Assembly: GCA_029259455.1 (NCBI GenBank) | Contig: JAPDIT010000016.1 | Location: 1 to 7,609, forward strand | Direction: 5' to 3' | Length of the DNA: 7,609 bases | Source: Archaeoglobi archaeon | GTDB taxonomy: Archaea; Halobacteriota; Archaeoglobi; Archaeoglobales; Archaeoglobaceae | Shown: one piece after another, positions 1 to 6,184 of the stretch | Position numbering within the stretch: position 1 is the first letter of the stretch | How the letters are laid out: every line of letters starts with the position of its first letter | Made by a program: the position numbers and the translations under genes | The notes under the pieces: model-generated | Told to the model about the DNA's origin: nothing | The model's input: only the letters and a program-made list of their open reading frames with translations | The model's database searches: none

Positions 1-126
1 GCTTGATGAGAGGATGTACATTGCTATTGCTGCAAGTTTTATTTCTATGGACACTTCGTTCCTCTCAAAGATGTCAAACTCTTTCAGCAACTCAACAAGG
101 TTATTTTCTGCTATATCCGCCGTCAC
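1..126 (-). CDS. N-terminal part of a small unidentified protein (runs off left edge)
   Basis: On the minus strand an open frame starts at a GTG (124-126) and stays open to the window edge, giving 42 residues. It reads VTADIAENNLVELLKEF, then DIFERNEVSIEIKLAAIA, then MYILSSS. The composition (amphipathic helices, Glu/Lys/Ile/Leu rich) is like that of the archaeal genes beside it. The frame is also open upstream as far as a TGA near 160, but without another standard start codon, so the GTG is the only ordinary start. There is no clear ribosome binding site. A TATA-like GGATATATTA (minus strand, 161-170) lies about 40 nt upstream, which fits a short leader. The helical, small-protein look, with an 'IKLAAIAMYIL' segment, faintly recalls UPF0175-type antitoxins, in which such a helix precedes the DNA-binding helix. 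Too little is present to assign the family, and no function is claimed. Confidence 0.5.
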   Translation of the reverse strand, partial: MTADIAENNLVELLKEFDIFERNEVSIEIKLAAIAMYILSSS

Positions 127-150
127 CTGTTTGATGCTTATTCGGACACG

Positions 151-184
151 TCCTCAAAAGTAATATATCCTCAAAAGTAATATA
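151..184. repeat. Perfect 17-bp tandem duplication in a divergent intergenic region
   Basis: The unit TCCTCAAAAGTAATATA occurs twice back to back with no mismatch (151-167 and 168-184). Each copy carries a TATA-like core readable on both strands (TAATATA plus; TATATTA minus). It lies between the minus-strand partial gene and the plus-strand flavoprotein gene, so it could be a duplicated promoter element or paired operator sites. The repeat is seen directly; the role is inference. Confidence 0.9.
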
Positions 185-189
185 AATTG
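173..189 (+). promoter_or_regulatory. Candidate TATA element for the plus-strand flavoprotein gene
   Basis: Positions 173-189 read AAAAGTAATATAAATTG, an A-rich BRE-like stretch followed by a TATA-like box. A start site about 25 nt downstream would give a leader of roughly 100 nt before the flavoprotein start at 317. A second, weaker candidate is ATAAATATT at 229-237. Neither choice is decisive. Confidence 0.3.
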
Positions 190-257
190 AAGAGATAAGA
201 TAAACAATAAAGAAACAAGTCGTTGTGGATAAATATTGTCCGTTAAGTAGGGAGGTA

Positions 258-284
258 ATGTCTCTCTACGATCTGAAAGTATAG
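258..284 (+). other. 8-codon mini-ORF behind a strong ribosome binding site
   Basis: GGGAGGT (250-256) is a near-ideal archaeal Shine-Dalgarno sequence. It lies just ahead of an ATG at 258 that opens the frame MSLYDLKV, ended by TAG at 282-284. The spacing is very short if the whole motif pairs, but usable if the GGAG part pairs. The mini-ORF ends 32 nt before the flavoprotein start. It could be a leader peptide or upstream ORF affecting translation of the next gene, the start of a gene lost by mutation, or chance. No homology is claimed. Confidence 0.25.
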
Positions 285-305
285 CAACTGAACCTGCGTT
301 TAGGT

Positions 306-311
306 GGGTGA
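306..311 (+). promoter_or_regulatory. Ribosome binding site favouring the TTG start at 317
   Basis: GGGTGA matches the archaeal anti-Shine-Dalgarno sequence. It lies 5 nt before TTG (317-319) but overlaps the alternative GTG at 308-310, which would leave no spacer for that start. Confidence 0.5.
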
Positions 312-316
312 AGGCC

Positions 317-1264
317 TTGAAAATCCAGATATACGGTGCTGGAATGGCTGGGAGCTACCTTTACATGCTTCTCAGCCCAGAGTACGAAGTGGGAATCAAG
401 GATGTAAGGTCGAAACCGGACTGCAGGTGCGCCTGGGGAATTGCATACAGACAGGCGAAGGAGCTGTACAGAGCTATCGGAGTGAATCTGGACGAGTATT
501 TTCTGATCAAACCCAGATACGCGGTGGCAAACGGAATAGAGTTCAAGAACAGGAATATCGTTATCTTCGACAGGAAGAGGTTGCTCGAAGACCTGTGGGG
601 TCAAATCGAGTTCAGGGAGATACAGGCAGACCTGAAGGTTGATGCCACCGGACACAGCAGAGCGCTGCTTCCGAAGATAGACGGTGGGCTATACCCAACC
701 ATTCAGATGATCGAAAAGCATGATGCGGAGGAGAACATCTACGCGTATGCCAGAAGAACTGGCTACGCATGGGCCTTTCCGCTTGGAGAGGGTCTTTGGC
801 ACATAGGGGCTGGGGATTTAACCGAGGGAAGGGCGAAGGAAATGATAGAGAAACTCAGGCAAAAGTACGGATTTGAGAAAAGGGATGCAGTATGCACGTG
901 CAGAGCCAAGGTGAGGATGCTCCCCCCATCGAAATGCAGACCCTTTATCAGTGGAGATGTTGTCGGTGTCGGTGAGGCGATTGGTTGCGTGAGCGGTTTT
1001 GGGGAGGGAAATGCTCCAGCACTGCAGTGTGCGAAGCTTCTTCATCAATGCCTAGTTGAAGACTCGCTTCACGAGTACGAAGAAAGAGTGTTGAGAGAGT
1101 TCAGGTGGGTTGAGAGGGAGCACGCATTCGTTGAAAATCTTCAAAAAGGAAAGATACTGTCGGCGTTTCTGAGAATTCCCTGGGTAATTTTAACGGAAAG
1201 AAAAAGAGGTGCAGAACTATCCCTGGGCTCGATAATCTCCGTTTTGAGAAGTCTTGGATCTTAG
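317..1264 (+). CDS. Geranylgeranyl-reductase-family FAD-dependent oxidoreductase (short form)
   Basis: This is a 315-residue flavoprotein of the COG0644 type, whose archaeal members reduce isoprenoid double bonds of membrane lipids or quinones. With the TTG start the protein begins KIQIYGAGMAGSYLY, so the GxGxxG dinucleotide-binding loop (residues 7-12) falls at the N-terminus, as is usual. A GTG at 308 would add three residues. D-A-T-G-H-S at 109-114 corresponds to the second FAD-contacting 'D-A-x-G' motif. G-E-A-I-G at 219-223 followed by GFGEGNAPAL (227-236) is the C-terminal FAD-binding signature. KPDCRCAWG (33-41) lies where family members carry a conserved Cys-Gly segment near the flavin. 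Two C-x-C pairs (36/38 and 193/195) are unusual. It is shorter than the usual ~390-450 residues of archaeal geranylgeranyl reductases, so the substrate-binding part is reduced and the substrate is unknown. It is probably soluble or membrane-peripheral. Its 3' end overlaps the opposite-strand regulator gene by 48 nt. Confidence 0.8.
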   Translation: MKIQIYGAGMAGSYLYMLLSPEYEVGIKDVRSKPDCRCAWGIAYRQAKELYRAIGVNLDEYFLIKPRYAVANGIEFKNRNIVIFDRKRLLEDLWGQIEFREIQADLKVDATGHSRALLPKIDGGLYPTIQMIEKHDAEENIYAYARRTGYAWAFPLGEGLWHIGAGDLTEGRAKEMIEKLRQKYGFEKRDAVCTCRAKVRMLPPSKCRPFISGDVVGVGEAIGCVSGFGEGNAPALQCAKLLHQCLVEDSLHEYEERVLREFRWVEREHAFVENLQKGKILSAFLRIPWVILTERKRGAELSLGSIISVLRSLGS

Positions 1265-1945
1265 TTCTTCGAAGAACTCGATCATCGAGTTTATGAGCAT
1301 TTTGAGGAATAAAACGAGGCTCTCATCGTAAACTACGATGGACAGCGCAATTCCGTTCATAAACACTATCATTCCGGCTCTGTCGTCAAAGACCATTACT
1401 CCATGGCAGAACATTTTCATTTTATCTGCAAATATGTTTCCTTTTGGAAATTCGTAGCATTTCCCCTTAACCCTTGAGGCGTTTGAAGCCACAACTGTAA
1501 GTGAGCAGTTAGCCGAGTTCAGTATTTTTGCCATGTCGTCCGTGATGTAGGACAGGAGGACGAGTATTTCCTTAGCCTCTCTAACCATGGCTTTCAAAAT
1601 TCCGAGCATTGCCTCTCCCTTGTAAACTCTGATTTCCACAGGTTCCTCACTTCTCAATTTGGATAGGCTTGCTTTGAGCATCTCCAGTCTGTCAGTAACT
1701 ATGCTCGATACAACTTTTACAAGCTCATCAGCATCAATGGCCCTGAACCTCAGCGGCTTGCCGTGAGAGGATATCAACCCCTTCGCTTCGAGCTGAGCCA
1801 TCACGTCGTAAACTGAAGTTCTAGGTATCCCGCTGAGTTCTGCAACATCCTTAGCTGTGAGTTCACCGTGAAGAAGAAGCGTGTGCAGAACTCTCGCCTC
1901 GTACTCTGTGAATCCGAAGGACTTCAGCACCTCAACGATGTCCAT
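1217..1945 (-). CDS. TrmB-family transcriptional regulator
   Basis: This is a 242-residue archaeal regulator. Residues 1-75 form the TrmB winged helix: FGFTEYEARVL (10-20) is the typical first helix, LTAKDVAELSGIP (29-41) the second, and RTSVYDVMAQLEAKGLI (42-58) the recognition helix and wing lead-in. A linker helix (about 75-98) leads to a C-terminal domain of the TrmB effector type (about 100-235), which in relatives binds sugars or other ligands. It includes the pattern V-F-D-D-R-A-G-M-I-V-F near its middle. The start ATG (1943-1945) has no ribosome binding site, and a TATA-like sequence lies about 20-30 nt upstream, so the transcript is probably leaderless. The gene is divergent from the S-layer-like protein/permease operon and shares its promoter region, so it most likely controls that operon and itself. 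Its stop codon lies 48 nt inside the convergent flavoprotein gene. The ligand cannot be read from the sequence. Confidence 0.88.
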   Translation of the reverse strand: MDIVEVLKSFGFTEYEARVLHTLLLHGELTAKDVAELSGIPRTSVYDVMAQLEAKGLISSHGKPLRFRAIDADELVKVVSSIVTDRLEMLKASLSKLRSEEPVEIRVYKGEAMLGILKAMVREAKEILVLLSYITDDMAKILNSANCSLTVVASNASRVKGKCYEFPKGNIFADKMKMFCHGVMVFDDRAGMIVFMNGIALSIVVYDESLVLFLKMLINSMIEFFEELRSKTSQNGDYRAQG

Positions 1946-2005
1946 GCTGAAACTAAATCGAAAACTATATAAAAAGTTGTCGGGCTACCTACAAAAGGTG
2001 GTGAG
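1946..2005. promoter_or_regulatory. Shared divergent promoter with candidate operator
   Basis: The 60-bp gap carries a central TATA region, ACTATATAAAAAG (1964-1976), usable in both directions. To the right it is followed by GGTGGTGA (1997-2004) just before ATG 2006. To the left it sits 20-30 nt from ATG 1945, which fits a leaderless start. AACT (1963-1966) and AGTT (1975-1978) form an inverted repeat around the TATA box, and AAACTA occurs twice 12 nt apart (1950-1955 and 1962-1967). These are candidate sites for the adjacent TrmB-type regulator to block TBP/TFB binding. The motifs are seen directly; the regulatory role is inferred. Confidence 0.55.
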
Positions 2006-3880
2006 ATGAGGAGGATGTTTATCGCTTTACTGGCCATGGTTCTGCTTGCAGCTATTGTTGTACCAGCATACGCTTTAGATTATGAGGAGAAGCCAGACAT
2101 AGCAGTCTCTTTTTACGGTTCAAACTATTTCGAGAGGGGAGATCAGAAGACCCTTACACTGGTCGTGTACAACAACGCAACAAGGGAAAAGGTTGAGTAC
2201 GACAACATGGATGAAGCGGGATTTTTCGGTCAGAACGAGGATATGCTCTTCACGGCATACGATGTGAAGTTCACGCTTGAAGGCAACGACTGCATTGAAG
2301 TGAAAACCCCCACGCAGAGCATTCCCGCCCTGCCACCTATGCAACCCACAACCCTGAACTTTATCGTTAAAATCAGCGACGATGCCAAAGCCGGAAAATA
2401 CGAGCTCAACTTAAAGGCCACGTTTTACAGGATAGATGGACTGAAAACTCTTGAAACGTACCCAAACCCGTTTAATCCATCAGAACCCTACATACCCGTC
2501 CAGCAGCAGATTCAGTACGAGATAGTTAACGGTCAGGAGACAGGAAACGGAACGAAGACATATGTTTACCAGTCAATACTCAAAAAGTATGAAATAGATT
2601 ACATAAAAGTGACCAAAACGATACCAATCGCTATTTACGTTGAGGAGAAGAGTGTCGTGCTTGAAGTGGTCAGTGTACAGTCCGAAGACCTGATAGGCAA
2701 GGGTAAGGGCAAGGTAACCGTTGAGGTAAAAAATGTTGGAGATAAAGTTGCAAAAAGCGCATACCTTGTCCTCGATACGCCTTCAGGCATAGAGCCCCAG
2801 GGCCTTGGCCTGCAATCGCAGGGGATGTCGAGTGCAATGCCCGCAGGTATGATGCCGGGGATGAGTTCGATGCCGATGGGGATGGGGATGCTAATGGGAT
2901 TGCCTGGAATGGGCGGCATGCAGGGTGCCCAGCTGCCCACAACATCGCCCCTCTCCACAACCAAAGCTGCTTACTATGTCGGAGACCTCAAACCCGGAGA
3001 AACTGCAACCGCGACCTTCTACATCAAGTTTGATGTGAAGGATGAGGGAGTTTATCCACTCCACATAAAGGCGGTTTACCTAGATGAGTATGGTAGGTTA
3101 ACGGAGAGTGAGAGCACGACGTTCGGAATTCACGTAAAAGCTGCACCGAGTTTTGATGTGGTTGATGTCAAAAGCTCTGTTTTCGTGAATGCGAAGGGAG
3201 ATGTAACTGTAAAGCTTAGACCCTCCACGGACTTGAAAGATGCGAGTGTGATACTGACCGCAAAACAGCCACTGAGCGTTTTAAGTGCCGAGTACTACGT
3301 CGGCGATGTTAGGGCTGGAGAGGAGTTTGCCGCCGTCTTCAAGGTGAAGGCGGGTGACGAGGCTAAGCCCGTAACCTATCCGGCGGAGATAACCGTGAAG
3401 TACAGGACCATGGACGAGTACTTCGAGAGCGATCCGGTGACAATAGGAGTTAAGGTAAATCCGAAGATAAAGTTTGAGGTCTACGGAACTCCGAAGATTG
3501 CAGCTGGAAGTGAGAAAGTAGTTACCTTCACGATAAAAAACGTTGGAAATTTCACTGTAAGAGAGGCCACTGCAAGGTTGACGATAACGGATCCATTCTC
3601 TTCGAGTGATGACACGGCATACATAGGAACACTAAAACCCAGGCAAACGGCTGAGGTGAAGTTCAAGCTCAGCGTAGATGCGGATGCAACTCCTAAGAAG
3701 TACGGATTAAATCTGGAAGTCAAGTACAAGGACTTGGAGGACGAGTGGGCGATAAGCGAGCCTACGAAGGCTGTGATCGAAGTTACACCGCCGCAGCCAC
3801 CCTACGGTGCGATTGCTTTGGTTGCTATAATAGCCATCGTAGCAGTTGCGTACTACTACCTGAGGAGGCGCAGGAAGTGA
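2006..3880 (+). CDS. COG1361 S-layer-like membrane-anchored protein, RND-permease partner
   Basis: This is a 624-residue extracytoplasmic protein. Residues 1-23 form a Sec signal peptide (basic MRRM, hydrophobic core, cleavage likely after AYA). Residues ~601-619 form one C-terminal membrane helix followed by cytoplasmic RRRRK, so the body faces outward. The N-terminal part (about 24-200) is beta-rich. Three CARDB/NEW-like beta-sandwich repeats follow, each marked by the same turn: YYVGDLKPGE (323-332), YYVGDVRAGE (430-439) and YIGTLKPRQ (539-547). The turns are spaced 107 and 109 residues apart. The first repeat is interrupted by a methionine-rich insert (274-305). ATG 2006 follows GGTGGTGA; ATG 2015 is a possible alternative. 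The permease gene starts within this stop codon (GTGA overlap), so the two are probably translated together. In archaea COG1361 proteins often accompany HAE3-type RND pumps, so a periplasm-facing adaptor or substrate-capture role is likely but unproven. Confidence 0.85.
   Translation: MRRMFIALLAMVLLAAIVVPAYALDYEEKPDIAVSFYGSNYFERGDQKTLTLVVYNNATREKVEYDNMDEAGFFGQNEDMLFTAYDVKFTLEGNDCIEVKTPTQSIPALPPMQPTTLNFIVKISDDAKAGKYELNLKATFYRIDGLKTLETYPNPFNPSEPYIPVQQQIQYEIVNGQETGNGTKTYVYQSILKKYEIDYIKVTKTIPIAIYVEEKSVVLEVVSVQSEDLIGKGKGKVTVEVKNVGDKVAKSAYLVLDTPSGIEPQGLGLQSQGMSSAMPAGMMPGMSSMPMGMGMLMGLPGMGGMQGAQLPTTSPLSTTKAAYYVGDLKPGETATATFYIKFDVKDEGVYPLHIKAVYLDEYGRLTESESTTFGIHVKAAPSFDVVDVKSSVFVNAKGDVTVKLRPSTDLKDASVILTAKQPLSVLSAEYYVGDVRAGEEFAAVFKVKAGDEAKPVTYPAEITVKYRTMDEYFESDPVTIGVKVNPKIKFEVYGTPKIAAGSEKVVTFTIKNVGNFTVREATARLTITDPFSSSDDTAYIGTLKPRQTAEVKFKLSVDADATPKKYGLNLEVKYKDLEDEWAISEPTKAVIEVTPPQPPYGAIALVAIIAIVAVAYYYLRRRRK
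2825..2920 (+). other. Methionine-rich insert in the S-layer-like protein
   Basis: Residues 274-305 hold 12 methionines in 32 positions (274, 278, 282, 283, 286, 289, 291, 293, 295, 297, 302, 305). The rest is mostly Gly, Pro, Ser and Ala, with no charged residue. The insert sits in the first beta-sandwich repeat, between the segment ending SAYLVLDTPSG and the strand leading to YYVGDLKPGE. It is probably a flexible, exposed, hydrophobic loop. Confidence 0.85.
3862..3868 (+). promoter_or_regulatory. Ribosome binding site setting the permease start
   Basis: GAGGAGG lies inside the 3' end of the upstream gene, 8 nt before GTG 3877. This strongly supports GTG 3877 as the start over the in-frame ATG at 3745. 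Confidence 0.75.
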
Positions 3881-6144
3881 GCTTTGAGGATTTTCTCGAA
3901 AAAATTTCGAAATTTATTGCAAAAAGGCCAGGACTCGTAGCCTCGGTTACGGCTTTAGTCGTCGTAGTCTTCCTGATTTCCGCCTCACAGACAGAGTTCA
4001 CGTCTATGGAATATGAGAGATACTTTCCGATCGGTGATCCGGTTTACAAGGACCTCCAACTCTACGAAAAGGACTTTGGAGTTAGAGCTGAGGGAGTTTA
4101 CGTAATGATTAAGAGTGACAATGTGGTGAGCAGAGACGTCTACGAGTACATGCTCAAACTGGGAGAGAATCTGAAGAACGTTGACGGCGTAGGAGGTGTG
4201 ACATCTCCGGCTTCGATAATTGCAGAGCTGAACGGGGGAGTTTTGCCAAGCGATGAATCACAGCTTGAACGTTTGACCGATCTCTACGCACATCAGTTCG
4301 TTCCTAAAAAAACGCTCGCATTAATGATGGTGACCGTAACTGTAACGGATCCAGATAAAACGATGGAGCTCGCCGAGCAGATAGAGAGGGTTGTTGAGTT
4401 CACGCACAGGCCAGCAGGAATAACAACCGAAGTCACGGGATCACCCGTTCTAAGTTACCAAATCGTCAAAGTATCTGAAAAGGAGACGGGGATGACGACG
4501 ACGGCTTCAATAATTGCAATGGTCGTTCTGCTTCTCGTAACGTTCAGTGGGGCCGTCAGGAGAAAATATACCGCCTTCATGCCCCTCATTATTTCTGTAT
4601 TCTCCGTGATAGTCATAGTCGGTCTTCTACCTCTTGCTGGCATAAAGCTCGACCCGGATATAAGCTCAACTCTGCCGATACTAATTGGGTTGGCAATCGA
4701 ATACGCTGCACAGATCCAGAACAGGTACGAGCACGAGAGAGTGAGAGGAGTCGATAGAGACAATTCGGTTGTTATAGCTGTAACAAAAACTGGCTTGGCC
4801 GTAATCCTTGCTATGCTCACCACAGTCATAGGCTTCATGTCCATGGCAACAACCTTAATTCCGGGGATCGCACTCTTCGGAATAATCATATCTTTGGGCC
4901 TGATAATCGCCTACATCTTCTCGATAACCTTCCTTCCGGCAATTTTGAAGATACTGGATAAAGAAGAGAAAGAAGGAGAAGAGAAAACAACGGAAGTAAA
5001 GGAGGAAAAGAGGGGAGTCGGAATTTTGGAGAGGGTTCTGACTTCCGTAGCATCTCTCACCGCATCAAAACCCAAAGCCATACTGGCTTTGGCTCTTGTA
5101 GTCATAGTGTTCGGGGCTTACGCGAGCACACAGATAAAGCTTGAAACAGACACCAAGAAGTACTTCCCGGAGAACCTGCCGGCAATTGTGAGATTCAACG
5201 AGCTTGAAGACGTCATGGGTGAGCAGTACATTTACACAATCGTTCTCTCAGTCGATGAGATCGGCGTTGATGAGCTTAAAAGATTGGACGAGCTAGGAGA
5301 GTACATCATGAGCAAGGAGGACATGGTTTACAAGTCCGACTCCCTATCCTCGATGATAAAGGAATATCTGGGCAGGCTGCCAGAAAGCGATGCCGAGCTT
5401 TCGGTGATTTTGGGAATGATACCAGAGGATGTTCTGACGAGGTACGTTTCGGGTCACACTCTCGCCTTGTATCTCTACACATCCGCAGACACTCACGAGA
5501 AGAGAGTGGAACTTACGGAATACCTTAAGAGGGACGTGAAATTCTTTGGGTGGCATGAAGGCTATTACATAACTGGACAGCCTGTGATAATGTCTCACCT
5601 CGGCGAAATAATGCTGAACAGCCAGACTCAGATGACCTTAGTTGCATACGGACTCATCGTTCTACTGCTCTTCACAACCTACCGTTCGATAACAAGGGCG
5701 GTAGTTCCCTTAGTTGCCATAACGACCGTTATCGGCGTTCTCAACACAATGATGTTCTTAGTAGGAATGAAGCAGACAATAATGTCCATAGCAATAAACT
5801 CGATAACTCTCGGTTTAGGAATAGACTTCTCGATCCACATGGCTGAGAGGTACGCCGAGGAGAGGGAGAGACACCCGCCGGAAAAGGCAGTAACAGTTGC
5901 AATAGAGGAGACTGGAAAAGCAATAGTCACATCTGCTTTAACAATGGCTGGAGGTTTTGGGGCTCTAATGCTCTCAACATTTCCGATGCTCTGGGACTTC
6001 GGCTTTCTGTCCTTTATTGCGATAGTATTCAGTCTAATCGGAGCTTTAACAGTGGTTCCAGCTTTCCTGATGATCACGGAGAAGTTCGGGGGAGCAGACA
6101 TTGTTAACAATCTCTCAAACGCGTTGAACAGCAGACCGGCCTGA
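3877..6144 (+). CDS. MMPL/RND-superfamily permease, HAE3 type
   Basis: This is a 755-residue inner-membrane pump, presumably proton-driven, with the duplicated RND layout. TM1 is at about 19-36, followed by an outer loop to ~205. TM2-TM6 lie at about 207-357. A charged cytoplasmic linker (358-382, rich in Lys and Glu) precedes TM7 (about 401-417) and a second outer loop to ~587. TM8-TM12 run from about 588 to 740. TM4 contains GLAIEY (271-276) and TM10 contains GLGIDF (646-651), the positions of the proton-relay Asp-Tyr pairs of MmpL-type proteins. TM4 has Glu instead of Asp, and TM10 has Phe instead of Tyr. The start is GTG 3877, which overlaps the TGA of the S-layer-like gene (GTGA) and has GAGGAGG 8 nt upstream. 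The frame is open to ATG 3745, but that would add a cysteine-rich, out-of-family leader inside the upstream gene. The length is typical for the archaeal HAE3 group. The substrate is unknown; lipids or other amphiphiles are typical of the superfamily. Confidence 0.9.
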   Translation: MSFEDFLEKISKFIAKRPGLVASVTALVVVVFLISASQTEFTSMEYERYFPIGDPVYKDLQLYEKDFGVRAEGVYVMIKSDNVVSRDVYEYMLKLGENLKNVDGVGGVTSPASIIAELNGGVLPSDESQLERLTDLYAHQFVPKKTLALMMVTVTVTDPDKTMELAEQIERVVEFTHRPAGITTEVTGSPVLSYQIVKVSEKETGMTTTASIIAMVVLLLVTFSGAVRRKYTAFMPLIISVFSVIVIVGLLPLAGIKLDPDISSTLPILIGLAIEYAAQIQNRYEHERVRGVDRDNSVVIAVTKTGLAVILAMLTTVIGFMSMATTLIPGIALFGIIISLGLIIAYIFSITFLPAILKILDKEEKEGEEKTTEVKEEKRGVGILERVLTSVASLTASKPKAILALALVVIVFGAYASTQIKLETDTKKYFPENLPAIVRFNELEDVMGEQYIYTIVLSVDEIGVDELKRLDELGEYIMSKEDMVYKSDSLSSMIKEYLGRLPESDAELSVILGMIPEDVLTRYVSGHTLALYLYTSADTHEKRVELTEYLKRDVKFFGWHEGYYITGQPVIMSHLGEIMLNSQTQMTLVAYGLIVLLLFTTYRSITRAVVPLVAITTVIGVLNTMMFLVGMKQTIMSIAINSITLGLGIDFSIHMAERYAEERERHPPEKAVTVAIEETGKAIVTSALTMAGGFGALMLSTFPMLWDFGFLSFIAIVFSLIGALTVVPAFLMITEKFGGADIVNNLSNALNSRPA

Positions 6145-6150
6145 AAAGTC

Positions 6151-6184
6151 AGAAATTTTTTAACATATTTGATAACATCAAAAC
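6151..6184 (+). promoter_or_regulatory. Promoter with palindrome for the TIGR04076-like gene
   Basis: AGAAATTTTTTAACATA (6151-6167) resembles a BRE plus TATA box centred about 27 nt before ATG 6185. There is no ribosome binding site, so the transcript is probably leaderless. TTTGAT-AAC-ATCAAA (6168-6182), a perfect inverted repeat with 6-bp arms, fills the space between TATA and start codon, where a repressor would block transcription. Confidence 0.5.
6156..6161 (+). terminator. T-run, possible archaeal terminator of the permease operon
   Basis: Six consecutive T residues begin 11 nt after the permease stop codon. Archaeal RNA polymerase can terminate at such runs without a hairpin. The same bases may be part of the next promoter, so this call is weak. 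Confidence 0.3.

Noticed and set aside
258..311. Stop-codon readthrough (TAG as pyrrolysine or suppressed) extending the mini-ORF to TGA at 309-311
   Set aside because: It adds only nine residues with no recognisable pattern, and nothing in the window suggests amber suppression.
266..655. Long minus-strand open frames opposite the flavoprotein, S-layer-like and permease genes (for example 266-655, 4455-4889, 5679-6257)
   Set aside because: They lie opposite strongly supported genes, have no promoter or ribosome binding site of their own and show no family pattern.
3745..3876. Extension of the permease to an in-frame ATG at 3745 (44 extra residues)
   Set aside because: The extension lies wholly inside the S-layer-like gene, is cysteine/serine rich and unlike a permease N-terminus. 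GTG 3877 has GAGGAGG at 8 nt and the usual GTGA overlap.
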